5,889 bases of DNA from Thiomonas sp. (GCA_027443745.1 DAIAZB010000442.1:1-5889), one strand, 5' to 3'; counted from the first letter of the stretch, positions 1 to 5,889 are shown. The notes: a model not told the origin generated them from the sequence alone. Translations and numbers: made by a program.

Positions 1-161
1 ACAGCTATCACTGGACGCAGCGCGAGAACGGCAAGGACGTCAGGAAGTCCGCGCAATTCACCGCGTTCTCGTGGGAGAAGACCGACCGCGCCGAAGCCCT
101 GCGCGAGGCCGCCGGCCTGGGCCGCAAGCTCGCCGCCAAGGCCGCGCGCGGCAAGCGCTGA
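1..161 (+). CDS. C-terminal fragment of an unidentified protein, possibly with an AP2-like DNA-binding tail
   Basis: The frame is open from the left edge (first full codon at base 3) to a TGA at 159-161, giving the last 52 residues of a protein whose start lies outside the window. The fragment begins SYHWTQRENGKDVRKSAQF and ends in a basic, Ala/Lys/Arg-rich helix (LGRKLAAKAARGKR). The order of an aromatic, a Gly-Lys turn, a basic stretch with Phe, then an Ala-rich helix resembles the beta-strands plus helix of AP2-like or integrase-arm DNA-binding domains. That resemblance is inference from a short tail. The frame is taken as coding because it runs to a stop 23 bp before a strong same-strand terminator hairpin. 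The gene is convergent with the minus-strand defence operon and probably unrelated to it. No function is assigned. Confidence 0.6.
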   Translation, partial: SYHWTQRENGKDVRKSAQFTAFSWEKTDRAEALREAAGLGRKLAAKAARGKR

Positions 162-184
162 GCCGCGTCCGCAAGCAGCAGCAC

Positions 185-214
185 CAACGGGCCGCCTACG
201 CGGCCCGTTGTTTT
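185..214 (+). terminator. Rho-independent terminator of the plus-strand gene
   Basis: A perfect 11-bp inverted repeat (CAACGGGCCGC at 185-195, GCGGCCCGTTG at 200-210) encloses a 4-base loop, CTAC. It is followed directly by TTTT at 211-214. This is a GC-rich stem with a short U-tract, placed 23 bp after the plus-strand stop codon. Read on the minus strand, the same hairpin lies just past the DUF6933 stop codon (222-224), but there it is followed by GTGCTGCTGC, not a T-run. It is therefore a good intrinsic terminator only for the plus strand. It may still slow or protect the 3' end of the minus-strand operon transcript, for which no other terminator is visible. Confidence 0.85.
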
Positions 215-221
215 CGCGGTA

Positions 222-770
222 TCAGTGGAGTGCGGCGCGCGATTCCAGCAGTTCCTGCAACCGCTGGCGCTGATCGAGCGGCGCCAGCCCGAACGCCTCG
301 CGCACACGGTCGGCGGGAAATCCGACGTTCTTTGGCCTCAGAATAACTGTCCGCGCCAGTCCGCGCGTCAGCGCCGCTGCCGAGTGTGCATCGCCATAGC
401 GCAGCGCGGCCTCCACCTCGACTGCGTACTGGTTGAGCGTGCCCAGCACCGACTTGTTCGTGCTGGCTGCGACCTGGAGCGGACGCATGGATTCCACTTC
501 CCCGGCCGCGACGTCGGCCGGCACGCCGAGCTCCAGCAGCGCATGCCACAGAGCGTGCGCGAACCGCTCAGGTACCGACGCGTACGGCGCTGCGTCGATC
601 ACCACCCCGTATCGCATCGGCTCACTGACCGCGATCACCAGCGCGATACGCGAGACCCGGATCAGATTGGCTGTCCATTCGCCCAGCCGGTTGCGCGGCG
701 GATGCGGCGCCACGTCGGGCATTGCTCTCATCGCCTTCAGCAGCCTGGCGGTGCAGCGCAATGCCGTCAT
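222..770 (-). CDS. DUF6933-family small protein coupled to res
   Basis: This is a 182-residue protein of unknown function. The start is set at the ATG at 770-768 because this ATG overlaps the res stop codon as ATGA, and because the recognisable family sequence begins there. A longer open frame upstream (to 1109) lies wholly inside res and reads as low-complexity shadow. Visible features are an N-terminal RCTARLLKAM segment (residues 5-14), an LGEWTANL motif (29-36), a hydrophobic strand (RIALVIAV, 41-48), and a conserved-looking STNKSVLGTLNQY block (103-115). This order (CT..LLK, then LG.W.ANL, then TN.S.LG..N) is what I recognise as the DUF6933 family, whose members have no assigned activity that I know of. 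It has no signal peptide or membrane segment, so it is likely cytoplasmic. No Shine-Dalgarno sequence precedes it; translation probably depends on coupling to res. That points to matched amounts of the two proteins and perhaps an accessory or control role in restriction, which is inference. Confidence 0.75.
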   Translation of the reverse strand: MTALRCTARLLKAMRAMPDVAPHPPRNRLGEWTANLIRVSRIALVIAVSEPMRYGVVIDAAPYASVPERFAHALWHALLELGVPADVAAGEVESMRPLQVAASTNKSVLGTLNQYAVEVEAALRYGDAHSAAALTRGLARTVILRPKNVGFPADRVREAFGLAPLDQRQRLQELLESRAALH

Positions 771-3457
771 GACCGCGCGACCGCGTGCATGCCGAGCGCA
801 TCGCGTAGCTGCCCCTGCACCGGCTTGCCTGCCGTGACCGCATCGCTCGCCATCAGAAACAGGCAGCGCCCACCGCTGACGTCGGCCCAGATCTTGCCGA
901 TGGTGCGCTTCTCGCGCGAATCGTCGTTGCTGTAGCGGTCTCCGCCTTTGTACTCGATCACGAACAGGCGGCCATCCTCCAGTTCGGCCACGAAGTCGGG
1001 ATAGAACCGATCGCTGGAGGTCGGCAGCCAGAACGAGGCATCCGGCTGTCGCTCCAGATTGCGCACCCAGCGCTTCACCTGCGGCAGACGGTCGATTTCG
1101 ATGGCACAAGCCGTTTCTTCTGCGTCGATCTCGGGCTTCAGCTCGCCGGGCAGCGGGTAGTAGTGCTTGTTGAAGCGATACATGCCGGCATACAACCAGC
1201 GCGCCGGATATACCTGCGGGTCGAAACGGAAGCGCGTCAGCGCATCCAGGCGCGCGGTCTGCGCGCCCGGCAGCAGGGTCTGCTGGAACGCCCGGCCGCG
1301 CTGCTCGGCCAGCAGCGCACGCAGCCGCGCGGCGGCGGCATCGGCCAGCGCGCTAAAGTGGCGCGCCAGCTCTGCGGGCGCGAAGCCACGGCGCGCGAGA
1401 TCGTCCAGCACCCGCCCCAGCCAGGCAATCATGTCCGGCTGCAGCACGGCCTCGTTGCGCAGACGCCGGTCCAGCGCGCGGATCACGTCCTCGCGGCGGA
1501 TCGTGGCGCTGTCGTCGTCCAGCCCCAGGTCGAACTGCGGGCTGTCCTCGCGAATGCCCAAGTGCCCGCGCTCGATGTCGATCAGGTAGGGTCTTTGTGG
1601 CGGCTCTCGGTCGAATCCGGGCAGATCACCCGACAGGCCGGTCAACGAGTAATCGGCCAGCTCGGCCAGCAACTCCGGCTCGTACAGGGTCAGCGCGCCC
1701 TGCAGGGGCAGCATCAATTGCGGGATCGGCGCAAACGCCTCGCCGCGCTCACTGGGCGCGGCGGCCGCCAGCACGCGCGCCGCATGACGCTGGAACTGCT
1801 CGTGCACCACCGCGCGTTCGCGTTTGGGCAAGGTCGCTATCACCGTGGCCGCAGTCTCGGCATCCATGGTGCCGGTCACCACGACGCGCGCTGCGTCACC
1901 GGTTTCGGCCTCCACGCGCACCTGCGCCGGTAGCGCCGATGCCAAAGCCTGCGCGGCCTCGGGCGTGGTCTCGAACTCGGTTTCGACCCGCTCCGGCTGC
2001 GGCGGACGCGCAGCGAGCGCATCGCCATACAGCGAAGGCTGCACGAACTGCGCGACCTCCAGATTCTCGAAGCCCATCGCCACCAGCCGGTCGGCCAGCT
2101 GGTTGGCCACCAGCGCGGTATGCGTGCCGCACACGTGCGCATAGGCGCGGTTGAGCTTTTCCGACGCGCGCCGCTTGGCATAGGGCATGCGCAGTACGCG
2201 GCCCAGCAATTGCTCCATGTCCTTGGCCGAACGGATCGCCTGCGTAGTGCAGAACACATAGGCGAAGGAACAATCCCAGCCTTCTTTCAGCGCTTCCACC
2301 GTCACCACGAAGTCGATGGGGCAATCACGGCGCAGAAGATCCACACCGTCCAGCTCGCGCTGCCCGCCGGTGGCAACGGCAATGCGCGCCTCGTCGATAT
2401 GCAACTGCTCGGTCAGATGGCTCTTCAGCACCTCCACCGTGGCCTCGCCATTCCTGGGCTCGGCCTGGAACAGCACAATCGGACGCAGATAGTCCGCTTC
2501 CGTGGCCGCCTCGGCAGCGAGCTTCTCGCGCGTGAGCACCGCATCGCGCACGGCCTCGCGCCAGTCGGGATGCGGCGAGAGCACGATGGGCAGCTTGATC
2601 ATGTCCGCGGCCTTCAGTTCCTGCGCGGAGACGTGGTACAGCACGTTCTGCTCGGGCAGCGGCGTGGCCGTCCATTCGATCACGCAAGCCGGGCGGATGC
2701 GCTCCAGCAAGGCCAGCGAGAGCCTGGTCTGCGCGTTGTGCGCCTCGTCCAGGATCACGATGGGACGGTGCCAGGCCAGCAGGTTGGCGAAGCTGGCCTT
2801 GATGCGCCCCAGGTCGCCGCGCGTGAGGTAGGGCTGCGCCTCCAGATCACGCTCGCACACGCGCTCGAAGTAGCCGTCATCGGGTGCGCTGGCGAAATGC
2901 GGTGCGAAGTCCTCATGGTAGGCGTACACCTCGCGCGCGGCGGTGTTCTCCACGCGCAGCGTCTGCACCGTGCCCACCACCACGATGGCGCGGCGGCCGA
3001 TGTCGTGCGCGCGCAACTGCCGGCAGTCGGCGATGTCCAGCACGGTGAGTTGCTCGTCGGGCCAGTGCGTCAGAAGTGCCTGGCGGTAGGGATGGTCAGG
3101 GTCTTGCAGCGCCTGCAAGGTCTGTGTGCGAATGGCGTTGCTGGGCACTAGCCACAGCGCGATGGGTGCGCGCATGCCGATGTAGTCGCGCGCCGCGATG
3201 TCGATGGCATGGGCCGCCATCAGCGTCTTGCCGCCACCGGTGGGGATGCGGATGCAGGCCAGCGGGATACCAGGCTGCAGGTCGCTGAAAGGCCGATAAG
3301 ACGACAGTGGCGCCGCCTCGCCCATGGCCTGCCGGCGCGCAGCATCGAATGCGGCCTGCATCTGCGCCGGCGACATCGCGCCACGTACACCGGACAGGAA
3401 TGCGGACAGGCCATCGAGCGCTTTGACCTGGTAATTCTTGAGTGCCAACGCGCTCAT
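767..3457 (-). CDS. res: Type III restriction enzyme Res-like subunit (SF2 helicase plus PD-(D/E)XK nuclease)
   Basis: This 896-residue protein is the ATP-dependent motor and nuclease of a type III restriction system. It is expected to work in a complex with Mod on unmodified sites in the cytoplasm. An N-terminal NYQVKAL segment (8-14) looks like a Q-type motif. Helicase domain 1 has Walker A PTGGGKT (72-78), DEAH (237-240) and TATP (263-266). Domain 2 has VEALKEGWDC (387-396) and the arginine-finger motif QLLGRVLRMP (416-425). A spacer-like central region runs from about 430 to 750. The C-terminal nuclease shows Y819-P820-D821 followed by E835-Y836-K837, the PD...EXK catalytic pattern, so both activities look intact. 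The ATG start is supported by an AGAGGGG ribosome binding site 6 bases upstream. The length is somewhat below that of classical EcoP1I/EcoP15I Res, and the N-terminus is not typical of them, so it may belong to a related Res-like branch. It is unusual in being separated from mod by two genes. Confidence 0.9.
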   Translation of the reverse strand: MSALALKNYQVKALDGLSAFLSGVRGAMSPAQMQAAFDAARRQAMGEAAPLSSYRPFSDLQPGIPLACIRIPTGGGKTLMAAHAIDIAARDYIGMRAPIALWLVPSNAIRTQTLQALQDPDHPYRQALLTHWPDEQLTVLDIADCRQLRAHDIGRRAIVVVGTVQTLRVENTAAREVYAYHEDFAPHFASAPDDGYFERVCERDLEAQPYLTRGDLGRIKASFANLLAWHRPIVILDEAHNAQTRLSLALLERIRPACVIEWTATPLPEQNVLYHVSAQELKAADMIKLPIVLSPHPDWREAVRDAVLTREKLAAEAATEADYLRPIVLFQAEPRNGEATVEVLKSHLTEQLHIDEARIAVATGGQRELDGVDLLRRDCPIDFVVTVEALKEGWDCSFAYVFCTTQAIRSAKDMEQLLGRVLRMPYAKRRASEKLNRAYAHVCGTHTALVANQLADRLVAMGFENLEVAQFVQPSLYGDALAARPPQPERVETEFETTPEAAQALASALPAQVRVEAETGDAARVVVTGTMDAETAATVIATLPKRERAVVHEQFQRHAARVLAAAAPSERGEAFAPIPQLMLPLQGALTLYEPELLAELADYSLTGLSGDLPGFDREPPQRPYLIDIERGHLGIREDSPQFDLGLDDDSATIRREDVIRALDRRLRNEAVLQPDMIAWLGRVLDDLARRGFAPAELARHFSALADAAAARLRALLAEQRGRAFQQTLLPGAQTARLDALTRFRFDPQVYPARWLYAGMYRFNKHYYPLPGELKPEIDAEETACAIEIDRLPQVKRWVRNLERQPDASFWLPTSSDRFYPDFVAELEDGRLFVIEYKGGDRYSNDDSREKRTIGKIWADVSGGRCLFLMASDAVTAGKPVQGQLRDALGMHAVARS

Positions 3458-3472
3458 GCATCACCCCTCTTC
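3458..3472 (-). promoter_or_regulatory. Ribosome binding site of res
   Basis: On the minus strand the bases GAAGAGGGGTGATGC come directly before the res ATG. The purine core AGAGGGG (3470-3464) ends 6 bases from the start codon, which is a strong Shine-Dalgarno match. The whole gap between the DUF4276 stop codon and res is 68 bp (3458-3525). I see no convincing -35/-10 pair in it, so res is probably read from the upstream operon transcript but translated from its own site. Confidence 0.7.
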
Positions 3473-3525
3473 AATAGCGCGGATCGCCTGCGCCGCTGTG
3501 GCGGATATCGTGTTCGACAAGCGCC

Positions 3526-4083
3526 TCAAGACTGCGTCGTCAAGCGTCTGACGCCCTCGCAAAACACCCGGAAGCTGGGCGACGCGTTGCGTCGAGGATC
3601 GAGCCTTGGCCCCATGCGCCGCGCGCCTTCACGCTTCTGGTACCCGGGCACGAATCCGCGCAGTTCGGACCATGGGCTGCCCAAAGCATCCGGATTGCGG
3701 AACTTGGCCTTGCCGACCGCCCTTGCAGCAGCGGCCGCCGAAAACTCCTCGGCGAAAGCCTGCAGGTCGCCCGCGATCCATGCTTCGAGCTCCCGACAGG
3801 CGATCCGCAACAGGATCGGCCGCTGGCGGGCATCGGCGAAGCGTTCCGCCAACCCGGCTTTCACCGTCCGGCAGTCTCCGGAGTCCTGGTCGCGCAGCAC
3901 GAGAAAGGCCGCATCCGGGTTCTGCCACGCCCTGACGAGCCTGGGCGCGCGTCGTTCCAGATCCTGTTTGCCCTCGTACGGAAAGCAGCGGAACGTCCAC
4001 CCGGCGGGCAGCAGCCGAGGCAGCAGACCCTCCAACAGGTCCTTGGCTGACGGCTCCTCCGTGACGATCACCAATTCCGTCAT
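3526..4083 (-). CDS. DUF4276 family protein, putative Toprim-like nuclease partner of the ATPase
   Basis: This 185-residue protein shows the landmarks of the DUF4276 family. They are an N-terminal strand ending in a Glu pair (VTEE, 7-10), EGKQDL (37-42), an acidic LRDQDSGDC block (63-71; D65 and D67), RIACRELEAWIAGD (93-106), and a C-terminal NASPSFRVFCEGVRR block (166-180). An N-terminal Glu followed by a DxD after a hydrophobic strand is the arrangement of metal-binding residues in Toprim domains. I therefore infer a Mg-dependent nuclease or nicking role, as in OLD-family systems where the Toprim and ABC ATPase parts can be separate proteins. The ATG overlaps the ATPase stop codon (ATGA at 4083-4080), so the two are translationally coupled and likely form a complex. 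The length and the intact C-terminal block argue that the gene is full length. Catalysis is not demonstrated; it could instead be a structural or toxin component. Confidence 0.82.
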   Translation of the reverse strand: MTELVIVTEEPSAKDLLEGLLPRLLPAGWTFRCFPYEGKQDLERRAPRLVRAWQNPDAAFLVLRDQDSGDCRTVKAGLAERFADARQRPILLRIACRELEAWIAGDLQAFAEEFSAAAAARAVGKAKFRNPDALGSPWSELRGFVPGYQKREGARRMGPRLDPRRNASPSFRVFCEGVRRLTTQS

Positions 4084-5276
4084 GCCGGATCCACCTCTTC
4101 GAACAATCCCTGTTTCCAGAGGTACCCTAACTGATCACCCTCGCCGAATAGCGCCTGCACCTGCCTATCGTCGCCGGCGCGTCGTATGGTCGTGTAGCCC
4201 TTGGACTTGACCAGCAAGAACGCCTCGTCGGGCCGGATCGCGTTGAGAAAATCGGGCGAGTGCGTGGAAACGAACACCTGTCCGCCGCGTTCGGCATAGG
4301 CGCGAAACTCCTCGGCCAGATCCCACAGCAGCAACGGATACAACTGGTTTTCCGGCTCCTCGACGCACAACAGCGGATGCGGCGACGGATCGTAGAGCAG
4401 CACCAGATAGGCCAGCATCTTGATCGTGCCGTCGGAAACATAGCGCGCGAGAAAAGGATCCTCGAAAGCGCCGTCCTGGAACCGCAGCAGCACGCGGCCT
4501 TCCTCCGTGGTCCTCGACTCCACGCGGGTAATGCCGGGTATGCGACGGGTCAAGCGATCCAACACCCCTTTGAACACCTCGGGATGCTGCTTGGACAGAT
4601 ACTCGATGACCAGCGACAGGTTTTCGCCTTCGCGAGACAGATGCTCGGCATAACCGGCCTCCTGTTCCGGGCGTGCCCGGCTGATGTGGAAGTCGGACAA
4701 GTGCCAGTTCTCGATCAGCCGACCCAACGCCACCGCCGCGGGGAACCGCTCGAACTGGGCCAGTCCCTTGATCGCCAGAATGTCCGGGCTGCGCAACACC
4801 TGATGCTCGCGTTTCAACTGGCTTTCGTCGGTCACCGACTCCATTTCATTGGTGACCGCCTCGCCGCGCCCCTGGCTGAAATCCAGGAAGTGCCACGGCT
4901 TGCCGCTGCTGCCGCGCCGGTACTTGAGAATCTCGCGGGCCACGACCGGGCGGCCATCGGCTTCGTCGATGGCCAGCTCGTAAGTGATCAGGCTGGTGCG
5001 GTCGCGGCCGATGTCGGCGCGTATCTTCAACTCGATCTCGATGGCGCCCGTACTTCCCCGGGAGCGCACTTCCTGGAGCCCGCGGCTGCCGCCGAGCCGG
5101 CCCAGCGCCGCCGTGACATTGGTGGACATGGCGTCGCGCAGAAAGCCGAACATCGAAAACAACGTGCTCTTGCCGGTGCCGTTGGCGCCCACCAGCACGC
5201 AGAAATCCGGGATGTTCCTCAGGGTTACATCGCGGAACGCTCTGAAGTTCTTCAGTCTGATGTATTCGATCTTCAT
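4080..5276 (-). CDS. ABC-type AAA family ATPase (AAA_21 / COG4637-like), partner of DUF4276
   Basis: This 398-residue cytoplasmic P-loop ATPase has an RecF/OLD-like ABC head. It starts with MKIEYIRLKNFRAFRDV, the usual N-terminal strand of this class, which fixes the start. Walker A is GANGTGKST (30-38). A middle insert (about 65-275) holds family-specific segments such as KPWHFLDFSQGRGEAV. The ABC signature region reads VSDGTIKM (280-287), Walker B is LLCVEEPEN (302-310) with two Glu residues, and the His switch is STHSPDF (337-343). All nucleotide-binding motifs look intact. There is no long coiled coil, so it is not an SMC or Rad50 protein. The Toprim domain fused to the ATPase in OLD proteins is absent here; the separate DUF4276 gene, overlapping by 4 bp, probably supplies it. 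The likely role is sensing a DNA end, phage protein or stalled complex and licensing the partner, which is inference. Only a weak purine stretch (GGACTGGAT) precedes the ATG, so coupling to mod translation is possible. Confidence 0.88.
   Translation of the reverse strand: MKIEYIRLKNFRAFRDVTLRNIPDFCVLVGANGTGKSTLFSMFGFLRDAMSTNVTAALGRLGGSRGLQEVRSRGSTGAIEIELKIRADIGRDRTSLITYELAIDEADGRPVVAREILKYRRGSSGKPWHFLDFSQGRGEAVTNEMESVTDESQLKREHQVLRSPDILAIKGLAQFERFPAAVALGRLIENWHLSDFHISRARPEQEAGYAEHLSREGENLSLVIEYLSKQHPEVFKGVLDRLTRRIPGITRVESRTTEEGRVLLRFQDGAFEDPFLARYVSDGTIKMLAYLVLLYDPSPHPLLCVEEPENQLYPLLLWDLAEEFRAYAERGGQVFVSTHSPDFLNAIRPDEAFLLVKSKGYTTIRRAGDDRQVQALFGEGDQLGYLWKQGLFEEVDPA
4090..4100 (-). promoter_or_regulatory. 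Ribosome binding site of the DUF4276 gene, inside the ATPase 3' end
   Basis: The minus-strand bases GAAGAGGTGGA lie within the last codons of the ATPase gene. The core GAGGTG (4097-4092) sits 8 bases before the DUF4276 ATG. Together with the ATGA overlap this supports the chosen start. It also suggests that the protein can be made both by reinitiation and by fresh initiation. Confidence 0.6.
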
Positions 5277-5290
5277 ATCCAGTCCAATGC

Positions 5291-5314
5291 GACGGGTCCG
5301 GCACGGACCGCGTC
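5291..5314 (-). other. Intercistronic hairpin at the mod stop codon
   Basis: GGTCCG (5295-5300) and CGGACC (5304-5309) form a perfect 6-bp stem with a GCA loop. The flanking GACG (5291-5294) and CGTC (5311-5314) extend it to 10 bp, with a single unpaired G at 5310. On the minus strand the base of the hairpin includes two bases of the mod TGA (5315-5313), and the hairpin ends 14 bases before the ATPase ATG. No T-run follows, so it is not a standard terminator. It could be a transcript-processing, stabilising or translation-control element that sets how much of the downstream genes is made relative to mod. The structure is seen; the role is inferred. Confidence 0.5.
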
Positions 5315-5889
5315 AGCGTAACCCGATCTCGTAGGGAATCTGCCGGAAGACGATGCCATGGCGCTTCAGCGTGGCCGGCTGCAATCGGCAGGCCTCGCCA
5401 AACACCAGCCACGGCCCCGCATGCAGTGGGGCCAGCGCACGCAACTGCTCCCACACGGCATGGGTGAGCACGTTGCCGCCCTGTGGCCGGCGATCGCCGA
5501 GGATGCCGTTGTACAGCAGCGCGATGGCGGTATCGCCATGGATGCCGAGCAGCGGCGAGTCGAATGCTCCGGTCGCGTGCGACACATGCGTCTGCGTGAA
5601 CCACAAAAACGCTGCCAGCGGCGCGAAGCGCACGGACGGATTGATGCGGCCGTCCACGTCGAACACCGGCTCGCCCAGCCGCGCGAAGCGGAAGCCGCCG
5701 CCGCCCTGCCAGCCGACGGCCTGCGAGATGCCGCCTTGCTCGCCCTCCACCACCTTGCGCAGGCGCGGCAGGCAGTGCGTGCGCGCGTGCGCGCCCATCT
5801 CGATGCCGATCCAGCGCCGGCCCATCTTGTGCGCCACGGCGGCCGTGGTGCCGGAGCCGAGGAAGCTGTCGAGGACGAGCTCGCCGGGG
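5313..5889 (-). CDS. mod: Type III DNA-adenine methyltransferase Mod, C-terminal part (5' end outside window)
   Basis: This is the last 191 residues of a beta-class N6-adenine methyltransferase (COG2189-like). Such enzymes recognise the target site and methylate adenine using S-adenosylmethionine, and they also guide Res to unmodified sites. The visible part begins PGELVLDSFLGSGTTAAV, which is methyltransferase motif I (FxGxGTT, SAM binding). It continues GRRWIGIEMG, then the QGGISQAVGWQGGGGFRF stretch typical of type III Mod. The C-terminus carries ALLYNGILGDRRPQGGNVL, GEACRL and RQIPYEIGLR, matching the usual Mod ending, so the 3' end is complete. In beta-class enzymes the catalytic DPPY motif precedes motif I, so it lies off the right edge, as do the promoter and start. 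An internal ATG at 5837 is not the true start, because motif I lies upstream of it in the same open frame. It is probably the first or an early gene of the operon. Confidence 0.92.
   Translation of the reverse strand, partial: PGELVLDSFLGSGTTAAVAHKMGRRWIGIEMGAHARTHCLPRLRKVVEGEQGGISQAVGWQGGGGFRFARLGEPVFDVDGRINPSVRFAPLAAFLWFTQTHVSHATGAFDSPLLGIHGDTAIALLYNGILGDRRPQGGNVLTHAVWEQLRALAPLHAGPWLVFGEACRLQPATLKRHGIVFRQIPYEIGLR

Noticed and set aside
185..210. The terminator hairpin as a bidirectional intrinsic terminator
   Set aside because: In the minus-strand direction the stem is followed by GTGCTGCTGC and not by a T-run, so intrinsic termination of the operon cannot be claimed from it.
225..935. Plus-strand open frame of 236 codons over the DUF6933 gene and the res 3' end
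   Set aside because: It is rich in Arg, His and Cys, has no motifs, crosses two better supported minus-strand genes, and starts just after the terminator without a ribosome binding site.
771..1109. Upstream extension of the DUF6933 open frame to give a 295-residue protein
   Set aside because: The extra 113 residues lie entirely inside the res nuclease domain and read as Arg/Gly-rich shadow. The ATG at 770 overlaps the res stop codon and begins the recognisable family sequence.
2120..3151. Long plus-strand open frame of 343 codons antisense to res
   Set aside because: It is Arg/His/Gln/Gly-rich with no recognisable domain and mirrors the codon pattern of the res gene, which has clear helicase motifs.
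3458..3525. Internal promoter in the DUF4276/res gap
   Set aside because: TATTGA was considered as a -10 element, but no -35-like hexamer lies 16-18 bases upstream. Only the ribosome binding site is convincing.
4260..5321. Plus-strand open frame of 353 codons antisense to the ATPase
   Set aside because: Antisense open frames are expected in GC-rich coding DNA. The minus-strand frame has intact Walker A, Walker B and signature motifs, while this one has no domain.
4846..5604. Minus-strand open frame of 252 codons spanning the mod/ATPase junction
   Set aside because: It is out of frame with both mod and the ATPase, each of which shows family motifs in its own frame, and its sequence is Arg/His/Pro-rich shadow.
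1..5889. CRISPR arrays, tRNA or rRNA genes, insertion sequences
   Set aside because: No regularly spaced repeats, cloverleaf sequence, transposase motifs or paired terminal repeats were seen. Nearly the whole window is accounted for by coding sequence.

Overview
The window comes from a high-GC genome. The GC-rich codons and the style of the proteins suggest a proteobacterium, but nothing here fixes the genus. It holds most of a defence locus on the minus strand plus the tail of one unrelated plus-strand gene.

Layout in minus-strand transcription order (right to left): (1) the C-terminal 191 residues of a type III DNA-adenine methyltransferase (Mod, 5313-5889; its N-terminus lies outside the window); (2) a 36-bp gap with a hairpin that overlaps the mod stop codon; (3) an ABC-type AAA ATPase of 398 aa (4080-5276); (4) a DUF4276 protein of 185 aa with a Toprim-like acidic pattern (3526-4083), whose start codon overlaps the ATPase stop codon as ATGA; (5) a 68-bp gap with a good ribosome binding site; (6) an intact type III Res-like helicase/nuclease of 896 aa (767-3457); (7) a small protein of the uncharacterised DUF6933 family (222-770), again joined by an ATGA overlap. 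A plus-strand gene ends at 161 and converges on this operon. A strong intrinsic terminator at 185-214 lies between the two.

Working picture: mod and res form a type III restriction-modification system in which Mod marks and recognises sites and Res cuts unmodified DNA. The ATPase-DUF4276 pair sits between them. It looks like a self-contained effector module of the kind seen in OLD-like and PARIS-like systems (an ABC ATPase as sensor, a Toprim protein as nuclease). Its position suggests co-regulation with restriction, and possibly a second line of defence that acts when restriction is blocked. The most notable points are this nested architecture and the tight coupling of the unknown DUF6933 gene to res. 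Family names come from motif recognition only; no database search was possible.
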